Assembly: GCA_026419785.1 (NCBI GenBank)
Contig: JAODTK010004832.1
Span: forward strand, 124,001-188,000
DNA length: 64,000 bases
Origin: Sclerodactyla briareus
Lineage: Eukaryota; Echinodermata; Holothuroidea; Dendrochirotida; Sclerodactylidae
Direction: 5' to 3'
This document shows positions 36,215 through 47,700 of the stretch, piece by piece. The notes beneath the pieces were generated by a model. It was given only the letters and a program-made list of their open reading frames with translations. It had not been told where the DNA came from and did not search any database. Position numbers and translations under genes: made by a program. Positions within the stretch are counted from its first letter, which is position 1. Every line of letters begins with the position of its first letter.

Positions 36215-37295
36215 ATCATGGATCGCTGTTATGTCAGTGCGTGTATGCCCAGTCCTAATTTTATTTTCGGTATAATGGAATGATCGTGAGTCAGTCACCT
36301 AACACATAACAAATTTTGGCAGCATCGTATGTAAATATTGCAACATTTATCAATTCTTCCCGCATTTCTGCATTTTTGCAAAATCGTTTCTGTGAATAAT
36401 TACTGATAATATAAGGCAGGCTGAAATCGGTCACTATTTAATTAGATCAGCAACTTAGAAACAGGCCTAAGCCAAGTTAAAAAAAAAACAAATGTTTAGT
36501 AGGCGTCCTGTCTTTTTCACAAATGATGAGGAGGCGGCCCCCCTCGAAAAAATAGCCATTCATAACCAGAAATTGCATAATAACCAGTTCTAAATAATGC
36601 AACTGAAAAATCCAGAGTTTGACAGGTTTGAAAGAGAAAGGACGGGTCTAAGCGGGTTTGCACTTGACCTTTTCTCAGAGGAGGCGACATCTTTTATTCG
36701 TATTCCTTTTTATTTCATGGTTCTACAGGCCACAGGGTCTACTAACCTAAACATGCTCAAATTGTTCGGTTTGTCAAGAGCAAACTGATGCCATGTGGAG
36801 TGGACTTCAAGAAATATTCTTTCAAAAGTTATGGCTGATTGAAGATTTTTTTTTTTTTTCAGAATCCCCAAAGTGGGAGGCGGGCGGGGACGCTAAACAT
36901 GAAAATATATTCTATTTTGCCTAATAAGAGTTATTATAGTCAATCATTGTCACCCGTGGTGGATTGTGCAATTTCTTGCTAGGCTAAACATGAACACCTT
37001 TGTTCTTTGCATGTGAATTGGAAGAGAGATATCAGAGAAATAATCCATAGATGTTTTTTGTTGGCTATTTGAAAAGGTGTGTCAACCACGATATTGATAA
37101 TCATACAATTGATCACACACATTCAATTCATTCGCGAGCCTGCAAGCACTGCTAATATCTGTTCACATCCCGCAGTGGTCGACTCCGAATAACGATTGAC
37201 CTCCCCGATAGTACTTATACAAAAACACTGAGGGCTTTTCCTAAGTTTTGCGTCAATTACTCCTGTCTTTTCGTGTGCGTGTGACGTTTTCGCAC
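36215..37295 (+). repeat. Split copy of the 20.9-kb segment with ~1-kb insertion
   Basis: 36215-36255 matches the first half and 37225-37295 the second half of 20865-21030. The intervening ~0.95 kb has no counterpart there. It contains a C run with 'gaggcggccccc' (36530) and an 'ataaccagaaattgcataataaccag' block. That block reappears in reverse near 40080-40105. Confidence 0.5.
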
Positions 37296-37335
37296 AGGTA
37301 CAGAAATATTCTTTATTTATTAATATTCATTCCAG

Positions 37336-37508
37336 TGCCTAGTCCACTTTGCCCTATGAGTCTGCTGAATCAGCCTGTAGGCGTGGATACTACGGTGCAG
37401 GTATCGCTCAGCGATGCTCTGCAAGTCTCTGTATCCCTTGGATGAGGAAGAGGTCTGGAGTGGAACTTAGCAAGAGTGCTGAAGCAATTCAGGACATATT
37501 CCCCAAAG
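37336..37508 (+). CDS. KIND-domain protein, first coding exon
   Basis: The exon is bounded by a TTCATTCCAG acceptor and an AAAG|GTGAGT donor. An ATG at 37356 opens MSLLNQPVGVDTT and then VQVSLSDALQV. One base shift further on reads SLYPLDEEEVWS, and a second gives ELSKSAEAIQDIFPK. Joined by eye, these blocks follow the start of KIND domains (SL-eALeV, PL-EEEIW, l--SAE-LqelF), nearest in my memory to PTPN13 and FRMPD2. KIND is a kinase-like, non-catalytic interaction domain, and it is N-terminal in PTPN13 too. Two frame breaks lie within the exon while both splice sites are intact. This suggests assembly indels more than decay. Exons 2 and 3 continue the domain. Confidence 0.7.
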
Positions 37509-39045
37509 GTGAGTGGCATACAATTTGCCAGTGACAAATTTTGCAAAAAGACCAATTGCTCAGTCTGTGGAGTGTGGGAATAAGTTTATACTACTTTGAA
37601 TTCCTTGTAAAAGTCTGATCAGCTCTCCCTTTGTGTCCTTGGGCAACAAGAGTGAATGGAAGGGGAATAGACTAATATGTTGTGTGTATGTTTGTGTGTT
37701 AAATGGCTGCTTTGAAATACTGTACACTCAACCTCATAACTTGATTGGATGGAGCTCATACTTGGAATGTGGATCCCCATGATGAGTATATGAACCCTGT
37801 CAATTAGAGTCAACAAGCATCAAGACAGTCCAGAAATCACTGAATGAAATTTATACTCACCGCTGAGACCAAATGGAACATAAAATTTGGTTGGCGCACT
37901 CTGTGGCGACCAAAAATTTGGCCTGGCTGCTTTGGTATCGGCACACTATGTGAGAAATGGAATTCCACTTGTCTTGGGTCAACTAAGGTATCAAGCAATC
38001 TTCAGCTCAAATACTCTTTTGTCCGAGAGCAGTGCTTTATCCTATGTTTAACTAATTAAATTTGAATTAAGTTGTGTAACCGTTTCTCCTCCACATATTG
38101 CACCTCAAGCCATTGAAATCATACTGATTAGTCCAAATTAAATCGCTCGTAAAATTCCTCATCACCAAACTTTTCGTCCAAAATGTTTTGACACAATACA
38201 AGACCAAAAGAAAAAAATAAAAATAAAATCAGAATGTGAAAAATGGGGGGATGGGGAGGGGGTGGTCCAACACCCAGAACCTGTCACCGTGCATACATCA
38301 ACTGTTCATGAAGGCAGCAGTCAGCCATTGCAATGCTTTTTTATTTTCTTCTCTGAGTCCTCTGAATCAACCGAACATGATCGTCTATATATCTTCTTCA
38401 TCAGATGACATCCAGCTTGAATGCAAGGGTAACAACACGCTACTAGGTATACTGCACAATTAGCAATTGATTCCTTTAGTGCGGGGCATACACCATTGGT
38501 GCGAACAAAGCGGATAGCATGACATACAGTAGCGCTGTACGGCCACTTTGCGGCGATAGTTGGCGCACCATCAGCAACAGTGGGCTGCCTTAACGACGCT
38601 AAGTGCGGCAGAGAGGTGTGAACCAGACTCGATACTTTTCATATTCCGATAAATTTCTATTTGCTAAACAACTAATTCTGGCAAATGTGCCCAATCCTAC
38701 CCCCCCCCTTCTCACTCCTTCGAGAGGTGGTGACACTCATGGTCCTGTTTCTTGTGCATTGGCCTTGTATATTCATCTCCCTAATCCATCCAGATCTTGT
38801 GGGGACTGTCATCCTGAAACAACTTGCACTGTATTAGCCGCTGTTATTTCTCTCTGGATTGTTGGGGGTGTGACCCGTCCCTGTATTATCTGGGTATTCT
38901 TCAAGTGCTTTTGTTAATTTATGTACATTAAATGCAGATATAACACATAATTGCTTACAATTTCATGATGGTTTTCCTCACAATGTCTATTGGATCGTTT
39001 CCTTACAATGTCTGTTGATTATTTCCTTTACAATGTCTGTTGCAG
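37509..39045 (+). other. Intron 1 of the KIND gene
   Basis: It contains a single 305-bp-satellite fragment at about 37690-37850 ('ggagctcatacttgga', 'cccatgatgagta', 'tgaaccct') and a C7 run near 38701. No further exon is evident. Frames at 38236-38463 and 38603-38917 show no KIND-like sequence. Confidence 0.5.
38973..39045 (+). repeat. 24-25 bp tandem repeat ending in a splice acceptor
   Basis: Three units of TTTCCTTACAATGTCTGTTG plus four or five variable bases run directly into KIND exon 2. Only the third unit (39022-39045) ends in GCAG, and that is the acceptor used for the exon. Confidence 0.65.
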
Positions 39046-39230
39046 GTGAAGCCCTTTGCCAATGAGGGTCCCAGTTTTTTGTGTTTGGTCCCTACACTCT
39101 GCGCCTCGTGCCGATGGTAGAGTGGTATTCACGAATCATTGATATAATCAGTGCCTGACCTCAGGACCTTCATACCCCCCTAGGGCTGATGGGATTGATC
39201 ACTACTTCAACTGATCCATTGGTTGAGAAG
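39046..39230 (+). CDS. KIND-domain protein, second coding exon
   Basis: The acceptor is TGTTGCAG and the donor AAG|GTAATG. Local frames read VKPFANEGPSFLCLV, then PYTLRLVP, then DGRVVFTN, then PDLRTFIP and, after the C6 run at about 39175-39180, LITTSTDPLVEK. This tracks the KIND middle section (fliSP--LlL-p-G-VsF, then DLR-F-aPE, then s-vEK). The break between PDLRTFIPP and the final block falls exactly in the C6 homopolymer, where one missing or extra base restores the frame. The exon ends at VEK, directly before the IYSLGMTLYW-like segment that opens exon 3, as expected for this family. Confidence 0.7.
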
Positions 39231-41627
39231 GTAATGCTAGGTAATGACAAGATAGTCAAGATTCAAGCTAGTTCACAGTTAAAATGTAAAGTGAAATGAG
39301 CAGAGACTGAAAGTATATACAGTATTCATTATAATGAATGTGCACTGCGCAATCCCACATCCATTAATCTGCACTGACCCTCATACTAGGTGACTCCTAT
39401 CAGTGCTGCCCTTATCATTTCTGTTCCAGTGTTTCCCTATCTTTGTTTTCTGATGTGCTTACTTATGCTACTGGCCCGTATTGATCTCTTGTCAACCCCA
39501 ATGTGTAATGTAAATGACAACTACCCGCCGTTTCACACGTCACACTTTACTTGTATTACTACCTCTACCGTATTCATTCCGCTAAGCGCGCCACTCCCGT
39601 AAGCGCCCACCCACTTTTTTTGCAAACTCTTGAAAATATAAGTTTGATATGCTCGCCAAAAAGCCTAAAGTATTTTCCGTTTGCCATGCCAGCAGTAGCC
39701 AAAACGACTGCCGATTCATCTCGGTACATAAATCCAGATACAACAACATGATACATAGAACCCAAATAAAAATAATTTCAGTTATAGCGTCCCCCCCACC
39801 TCCTTTTTGGAGATTCTGAAGAAAAAAAAAATGGTTCATTCAGGCCATACTTTTTTGGAAAGAATATTTTTGACAGTCTAACTACATGGAATAAGTTTGC
39901 TCTTGACAGAGAACAATTTGGAGCATGTTTTAGGTTAGTACCCCCTGTAGACCAAAGAATAGAAAAGGGAAAAAAGGAGCCTCCTCTCCGAGAAATGGTC
40001 AAGTGGCAAAACCTGCCTTCGTTTTCCTCTTTTCAACCTGTCCAAGTCTGGTATTTCTCATGTGCATTTTATTTAGAAATGGTTATTATGCAACTTTCTG
40101 GTTATGCATGCCTTAATATTAGTTCGAGCTACATGTTGGAACACCCATCTGGTATCTAAACACCTTGAAATAAGCAATGTGGCCGGGGGGGTCGCCAAAA
40201 AAAGGAGAAAAAAGGGGGCCGCCTCCTCCTCATTTTCCGAAAAAATCGGGACGCTAAAACATGGTGTTTATTTTAACTTGGCCTTATGTGTACACGTACA
40301 TTAGTGCAGTTCCTCACTTCGCATCAAAAACTTCACTCATCATACTCTCGTAAGTGCCTACAAAAATTGCAAGCGCTCTGGGGCGTTTTAGGCGATGAAT
40401 ACGGTATCACAGTAAGTTATTTTTTACCAAAAGTATTACAGTGCAAAAGGTGTTCGAACCACAATTTTGGGTTTGCCTTTCTAGCAGGGTACAAAATTAT
40501 AATTTTGCAAAATGCCCTATGGTGCCTTATAGGGCATGAACTCATATCAGAGAGAATGATTGAGCTTGTTAGCAGGATTACAGAAAAACGGTACAAGCTA
40601 TGGTGAAGTGGCATGGCCCATAAGCCATAATGCACCGTATATGAGGGAGATAAACTAATTATAATTTTCAGAAATGGTGCTAATATATTAGATATTAATT
40701 ATTTTTTGCATAATTCTTGGAAATTTTGTTGAATTTTCTCAAAGCTTGGATGTGATCTCTTTTAGGTCCCAGGAAATTTGAACAGACCATAATCCAGGTT
40801 CACTAGGGTCAATCTCATTAATCTAATTTTCAAAATTTTCATAGTTTAATGCAATTTCAAAATATTTGAATTCAATGAAACTGGTCCTGAAGAAATTTGG
40901 AGTTAGAGAAGGCCACTGAAGTTGAAAATGGTTTTCTAATTTGGCATGATTTATGCAAAATTTTCATTCACAGACATTTCAACAACCCTTGGTAGTCATG
41001 GTGCACATTGTCCTTATGAATTTGAAAGGTGGACCCTGGTCTTGCTGTTCATGGAAAACACAATATGATGCTTTAAGATTCTGCTGTTTATTATCTGCTC
41101 AATAAAAAAAATCAACCTCATCTGAGTGCCATTGATATTCGGGATGGTTGAAACAAACAGTATACTTAAAAAACAAAACAAACATCAAACCAAATTGTGA
41201 AAAAGGTGATACTAGGGATTTGAGAACTCATTTGTTTGAAATGATAATGGTTGTTGCATGGATATTATACTGCCCCCCCCTGAACTGCTCTTTAAGGAGT
41301 GTAATCGAGGTCCACCCAGCCGGGGCCGGGCTCATTTCTTGAGTTTGTCAAAACGAGGCCGAGGCCAGGCAAATTTGAGGCCTAGGCCTGCCTCGACTAC
41401 ATTCCCTGTAAACAATCTCCTCTTTGAGATATATTTTTTTTAAAAGACGAGTATGAGGGTTCTAAGTAAATTTTTTGGAAATGGTGGTCAGGTCAACCCT
41501 CCTCATATGTAGATTGAATTTTGGGCTGTTTTTTACCCCACCCCCTACTGAATTTGTATCAATGAGATGAGAAGCCTGCTCTTGAATTGAGATTATTATT
41601 TGTTCTTTTCTTTTTTCCTATTCTCAG
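39231..41627 (+). other. Intron 2 of the KIND gene
   Basis: It carries G/C runs (39788, 40184), the reverse copy of the 'ataaccag-aaattgcata' block (40080-40105) and an AT-rich stretch (40640-41000). A 106-codon + frame at 40286-40606 contains a GTAAGT (about 40409) but no known motif. It could be a minor exon, though nothing ties it to the KIND domain. Confidence 0.4.
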
Positions 41628-41842
41628 ATGTACATCTATGCATTGGGACAGACATTGAGATGGTGCTCAGAATATGGCAGCCTCCCATTTTGGCTTCCTT
41701 TGGTCACCGCTCCGACCTTGATAGCGCTCTGTGTACCATCACCCAGACCACCGTATTAACTTGGTGCTATATTGGAGGAAGATTACGTGATGCTCTTAGT
41801 TGGCTTTCATTAGATGAGTTATTGAAATTTACACTCCCTTAA
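41628..41842 (+). CDS. KIND-domain protein, third coding exon (3' end uncertain)
   Basis: A long pyrimidine tract and TTCTCAG (41600-41627) precede MYIYALGQTLRWCSEYG, which fits the IYSLGMTLYWgadYe signature of PTPN13-type KIND domains. After a frame break near 41690 another frame gives SDLDSALCTIT (compare gdhLnSiLlgMce) and then GRLRDALSWLS (compare vSvRtVLdaCs), close to the end of the domain. The same frame meets a stop at 41840-41842. A GTGATG near 41789 is a possible earlier donor. Downstream exons were not found; a satellite complex begins about 150 bp later. Confidence 0.65.
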
Positions 41843-41979
41843 AATTGATCAGGAAAATACCAACTATCTCACAACTGGAAACAAAAGGTTGTCCGTCCTA
41901 GCAAAATCTATGTAGTTTTGGAATTTTACATCACTGCAATGTTTGCTAACCCTCTATTTTGCAGGTGTTTTGAAGGAAA

Positions 41980-42117
41980 AAAACAACAACACCAGCAGTA
42001 TGTTACCATATCATTCTTGTTTCTTTCAGTCTTGTGTGCCTCCATTCCCACACACCAGCAGTATCTTACCATAGCCTCTTGTTTTTTGATTCCTTGGACG
42101 GGAGTCCTAAGGAATCC
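41980..42117 (+). repeat. Two 63-bp minisatellite units ending in a hairpin
   Basis: 'accagcagtatgttaccatat-ttcttg' followed by 'tttctttcagtcttgtg' occurs about one and a half times. It is the same unit as in the large array at 48530-50100. It runs into GATTCCTTGGAC-GGGA-GTCCTAAGGAATC (42088-42116), a hairpin with a ~12-bp stem, and then a (TG)n-like tract to about 42165. Confidence 0.75.
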
Positions 42118-42189
42118 ATGCAGTCACACGCGTGGTTGCGTATGTATGTGTGTGGTGTATGGGTGTATGTAATGCCTACCTTGTAATCA

Positions 42190-42610
42190 GTCTAATTCAA
42201 CATGCCTGGTGGGATCAATTTCAAACGTGGTGGGGTGCTTCCCCAGGATTAGGACATGAAAGCGATTTATTGTTGTATGAATTGGGGGTAACTTTTGGGA
42301 AAAATTGGTGAAACGTTGGTAAAATTCTGCTTGGTGTTTGGGGGCACTTTTACTTGTAATCAGGAAAGTTTCAACATGCCTGGTGGGCTCAAAGTTCAAA
42401 CTTGTGTGGGTGTGTTCCCCATGATGAGTACATGAATGCTATTTATTGTTGTAATGAGTCAGGGGGTCAATTTGGGCAAAAGTGGAAACTTGTAAAATTC
42501 CTTTATTTTTTGGCACTTTTACCTTGGAATCATGCAAAGTCCAACATGCCTGGTGGGATCAAGTTTTCACACTTGGTGGGTGGTGCTTCCCATGAGAGTA
42601 CATGAACACT
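42190..42610 (+). repeat. ~172-bp satellite, left block
   Basis: The landmark CAACATGCCTGGTGGG occurs at about 42199, 42374 and 42542 (spacings 175 and 168). Each copy continues with 'atcaagtt-caaacttggtgggt', 'ttccc-atga-agtacatga' and 'tatttattgtt'. Confidence 0.8.
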
Positions 42611-42617
42611 TTTTATT

Positions 42618-43900
42618 GATTCCGTGTGACGAAGTCAGAGGAATCTTCAGTCATGACAGTGTGTGTGTATGCGTGTGTTGTGTGTGTATGTGACGCTGCT
42701 TGTAAACACGATAACTCAACCACACCGGATGAATGAAGCTCATACTTGGTAGTGTGTTCCCCATGATGAAGTACAAAAGCAACCCTATTGTTTGGGGTCC
42801 AGGTCCGGGTCAACAGCGGGTCAAAGTCTGAAAACCTGTGACACGCTAAGAGTCCAGAACGGTCGGGGGTCCGATCAAGTTTAAATGGTGTGTAGCTTTC
42901 TTATAGGGGAACTACAGAACCCTATGTTTTGAGTGTCGATTGGGGTGCATTTTTGGGAGGATTTAGGAAATAGTCAAAAATTGAATATTTGCATAATTTT
43001 GGCTTTGTAATACACACTAACACCTCAACCCCGCACCTGGGTGGATTGAGCTCATACTTGGTATTTGTGTGTCCCCATGATGAGTACATGATTCCTATTG
43101 TTTTTAGGTCAGGTCAAAGTCATCTGAGGTCACCAGAGTCAAAGTCTGGAATCCTTGTAAACACGATAAGCCGAAACACTTGGTCCGTCAGCTGACATTT
43201 TTGGTGTGCAGCTTTCTTAGGGGAGTACAAGAACCCTTTTGCTTTTGGTTCAAGGTCGAGGGGACTTTGGTCGAAAAATGGTCAATTTGTGGAAAGGTCA
43301 ATATTTGGGCCAATTTTGGCTTGTGACACGATACTCGCCTCATCTGGCTGATCTAGCTTCATGCTTGGTATGTGTGTTCCCCTTGCTGAGTAACATGAAA
43401 CCTCTTGTGTTTTTTGGGGGTCAGGTCAGAGAGCCTCAGAGGTTTTGAATTCTGAATCCCTTGTAAACACGATAAGTCCAGATGGTTGGTCTGATCATGT
43501 TGAGATTTCGTGTGTACTTCTTATGGGTCGAGTACAGGAACCCTATGTTTGGCTCCGGTCGGGGGTGATTTTTGGTCAGAAATATAAATTTGTGAAAAGT
43601 CCAAATTCCATTCTCCACCAATTTTGCTTGTAAACACAATAATCAACCCCACGCTGATGGATGAACTCATACGTGGTATGTGAGTTCTCCATGTAAGTAC
43701 ATGAACCCTATTGTTTTGGGGTCGTCGAGTTCATTTGAGGTCACCTGAAAACAGTCTGAACCTTGAAAATTTGTGTGTGTTTTCCTCTTTATCAAGAGTA
43801 TAGGAGTCCTGTTGGTTGGTTGGGAAAAATGGGACTTTCGTTGCCCATAATGAGCTGGTACAATCTAACCTTTGTCCTTGTGTTTGGCTAAGGTGTCAGA
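42618..43900 (+). repeat. Array-edge hairpin and 305-bp dimeric satellite
   Basis: A GATTCC--TGAC-GAA-GTCAGAGGAATC hairpin (42618-42645) and a (TG)n tract (42658-42692) lead into the satellite. CTTGTAAACACGATAA-type landmarks lie at about 42706, 42835, 43005, 43155, 43331, 43461 and 43626, alternating between roughly 130 and 170 bp. The unit is therefore a dimer of about 300 bp. This is the reverse complement of the array at 480-1575. It contains 'aggtcaggtcaaagtca' (43106) and similar AGGTCA clusters. Confidence 0.85.
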
Positions 43901-43904
43901 AGAG

Positions 43905-44745
43905 CAAGGAATCACGAAGCCTCTTGGCTTTCTGGTTGTTGTCATGAGTATGAGTGGGTCAATTTTGGGCAAGAAGTGGAACCTTGTAAAACTCTGGTAT
44001 TTCGGGCACTTTTAACTTGTAACCAGGCAAAGTCAAACATTCCTGGTGGATCGAGTTCGAATCTTTGTGGTGTGCTTTCCCATGGTGAGTACTGAACGCT
44101 ATTCAATGCTGTATGGGTTTGGGGGGTCCAGTTTTTGGGGCAAAAGTGAAGACTTGTAAAATTCTTCTGTATTGTGGGGGCACTTTTTGTACCTTGTAAT
44201 CCGGCAAAGTCCAACATGCCTGGTGGGATCAAGTTCAAACTTGGTGGGGTTGTGCTTCCCAAATGGAGTACATGAACGCTATTTATTGTTGTATGAGAGG
44301 GGGTCATTTTTGGGCAAAACGTGGAAACATGTAAAATTCTGTATTTTGGGCACTTTTTACCCGTTGTAATCATGCAAAGTCCAACAAGCCTTGTGGGGTC
44401 AATTTCAAACTTGGTGGGGTGTTCCCATAGATGAGTACATTACCTATTTATGTTGTATGAGTAGGGGGTCAATTTTGTGGCAAAAAGTGGAAACTTGTAA
44501 CGTTCTGGTATTTTGGGCACTTTTACTGGTAGTCAGGCAAACGTCCAACATGCCTGGTGGGATCAAGTTCAAACTTGGTGGGTGTGCTTCCCATGATATT
44601 ACCTGCCATGCTATTTATTGTTGACAAAACAGTTCAACAGTTCAAGCGATCCATCATATTACGGCTTGTAAAATTCTGTTATTTTTGGCAGACCTACTTT
44701 TTTATACCTTGTAATCAGGTATGTCCCCCCCCCCCCACAATCTGC
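43905..44745 (+). repeat. ~172-bp satellite, right block
   Basis: The CCTGGTGGGATCAAGTTCAA landmark recurs near 44040, 44218, 44388 and 44554 (177, 170 and 166 bp), with a final truncated copy after a C13 run (44725). The block begins with 'gaagcctcttggctttctgg', a junction also present at 48535 and 61740. Confidence 0.8.
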
Positions 44746-44756
44746 CTGGCTATTCA

Positions 44757-47700
44757 TTAATTAATAATAATAGGGACTTGATAGAGCGCCTATTGCAAAA
44801 TGCCTCTAGCACTTTAACAGACAAAAAACAAAAACAGGGAGGCGAATAGGAAACAAAAGAGGAACAGAAAGACAAAAAGGAAAAAAATAAAAAAAGGGCA
44901 GGACACACAACAAGAAGAACAAAAGGATTATTCAGACAGATAATGCTGGTTGAAGAGGAACCTTTTAAGACGAGACTTGAAAGTAGCACAATCGGGGCCA
45001 GACTAATAGAGTTTGGGAGAAGCAGTCCATAAGTGAGGAGCAGCAGAAGCAAAGAACGATCCCCATCGAACTTGGTGGACGAGCGTGCCTGGATTTTGAG
45101 CTGATGCTTAGATGCCGACCTTAAAGCTCTATAAGGAACATGCAGCTGAAAACTCTGATATTGAAATCTGAGCCATACAGTTGACAGTCTTTGTAAGTGA
45201 AGTAGAAGAATGTTCAAGCAATTCGCTGCCTTACTGGGAGCCATTGGAGCCTGTATAGCAGTGGCGTGATATGCACACAACGAGGATCACAGAGAACAAG
45301 TCGAGCAGCAATGTTTTGCACTCTCTGAAGCTTGTTAATGAGGTTGTCAGGGAGTCCAAACAACAAGGAATACAAGCATCTAGGCCTAGATTGACAAAGG
45401 CATGGATTATGCATGGTGGTGTTCTTCTGATCGAGGTACTGACGATGTTCCCTATCTTCTAATTGAGTTGTGCGGGAGCAGCTCTACAAAGGGTTTGCAC
45501 ATGGCTAGACATTTTCAAAGAATAGTCCATGATTATTCCTAATGCGAACTTGAATACGGTTTGATGACAGCGTTGCCTACATTGATGGTAGGACGCAAGA
45601 AGAAACTACTGAGTTGTGAAGAGAAGTAACCAACTCTGTCTCTTGTCATCAGCACAAGCATATTGGAACGCACCACGGATCTTATGTCGTTGATACATGC
45701 TTCCATCTGATTCACAGCGACTGCCCGATCAGAAGGGTCGAATGTCAGATAGAGCTGGTGTCGTCAGCATAGCTGCGACAGACGGATACCGTGGGTGCAC
45801 AATGTCTTGTAGTGGAGCATCTGAAGAGATGAAGCAATCGGCCCAATTCCCAGATCCCTGAGGGACAAACACCACAATCAAGAAGGGTAGGACGGGACAT
45901 AGTGTATCAATAGTAAAAACAGACTGAGTTCAACGCCCAAGTAGCAGCCAAACCACTCAAATGCAGCGCCTTACCCATTACACTGATCTCTCAGCAAGGC
46001 GCTTGATCAGCTGAGAATGGTCTATGGTGGTCCGAATTCAGCACTAAAAGCGAGCAGAACCAAGATAGCTTTGTTGCGCCTATATCAAGCGCAGATAGAT
46101 GTCGTATGTTCACACGGAGGGTGGCCGTTTCGGTGTTATGAAAAGGACGGTAAGTCGACTGCATATGGGCATGACGCTGGTTTTCAAAGATAAACGTTGC
46201 ACAGGCTGATCGACACCACTCTTTCAATAACCTTCCCAAGAAAAAGGAGATTTGAAATCGGAAAGGCGGTAGTTGGCGAATCTCTCAGCATGTTTTTTTC
46301 ACCAGCGAAGTGACACATGCATGCTTCAGTGAATGATGGAAAACACCGGAAGACAAGAGTTGTTTACGATCCTGGTAATCGTAGGCAGAACAAGGTGAAG
46401 AAAAGATCTGAGAAAGGTGGCCAGGTAGAGCATCCACAGAGCAGGACTGATAGTGGAGAGCTTGATGCTGCGGAGTACCTCATCTTCAGAAACCACAGAA
46501 AAATAGAAGCTGGGTCATACAAGACTCAGTAGCGACCATAGAGAGGAGCGGTGTATAAACAGGATTCAGACCATTACGAAGTTTCATGACCTTACTGCTG
46601 AAAAACTCATTGAGAGAATTTTGGCCAAAAATCCTCAGCTTCATCATGGAATGTAAGCAATTTTTGTGCCTTAGGAGACGTAACGGATTATTGATGACAC
46701 GTAAAAGGTTCTTTTGATCGACTGTGATATAGATCAGTGTGATAGAGTCGGCTTTCAACTTAGCAGGGAGGCTTTCGTAATGATTATACATGTTTTCATA
46801 TAATTTTCCTTATCTACAGCACGTCCTGGACTGCAACCACTTGCGTTCAAGACACGCCGCTCCTCGTCTTGGCAGACGTAGAGTAACAGAATACCAAGGT
46901 GAATGAGGACGAAGAATGACAGTTTCTATGCACAATGGTGCATGGCTGTCGAATTCACTAGTCCGGATTTTGTTAGATTCACGGACCAAGGGATCTAGGT
47001 CCATATTACCGGAGGCATGACGAACGCGAGGTCTGGATGTGAGCGGTCATCACTTCTGACATTATGTAGTGCACGGGCCGTTATTTGCTTCGAGCACGGT
47101 CCGGACGGCAGTTTGTTAAGACGACACTTGATTGATAGTGGTCTGATGGTAAGCCATGATGTATACTAGGACAACTTAACAGGTCGTCATCCTCCTCCCT
47201 GGAGATGAGTAGGAGTCCAGCATGTGAGTACAGGTATGCATGGGGTCACGGACTTGTTGCTACAGATCGTAAGCGTCCATAGTTTGAGAAACTTACCGCA
47301 TCACGGTCATCTCACACACCTCAACATGGATTTGAAATCCCAGTCAGTAACACTGGGTACCACCGACAATTCATTTCAGGAGGGAAGAAATTCTCACAGA
47401 ACAGTGAGGAAGTAAGCTTGTTCTTTTTTGTGCTTAGGTGTGGGTCTGTATACCTGTAGCACAACCAAGGCAAAAAGACGTGGCATAAGCCGAGATGGTT
47501 AGTCCATATATTCAAACTTCAAAAGATTGAACATACATTGTCGTTGACGTTATATGGAGACCCTCAACGAATCAAATGGCAATACCAACACCCACCTGCC
47601 TCTACCAACCACAATCCCGATGATGAGAATGAAGCAATTAATAGTTAGGCAAAGTGTTCTGAAAATTGGCAATGAATTATCATCTCTGCTATCGCCAGTG

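Noticed and set aside
44750..45280. 176-codon minus frame as a separate membrane protein
   Set aside because: Its leucine- and phenylalanine-rich end translates the A-rich 3' region of the LINE out of frame. The in-frame reading is the RT C-terminus.
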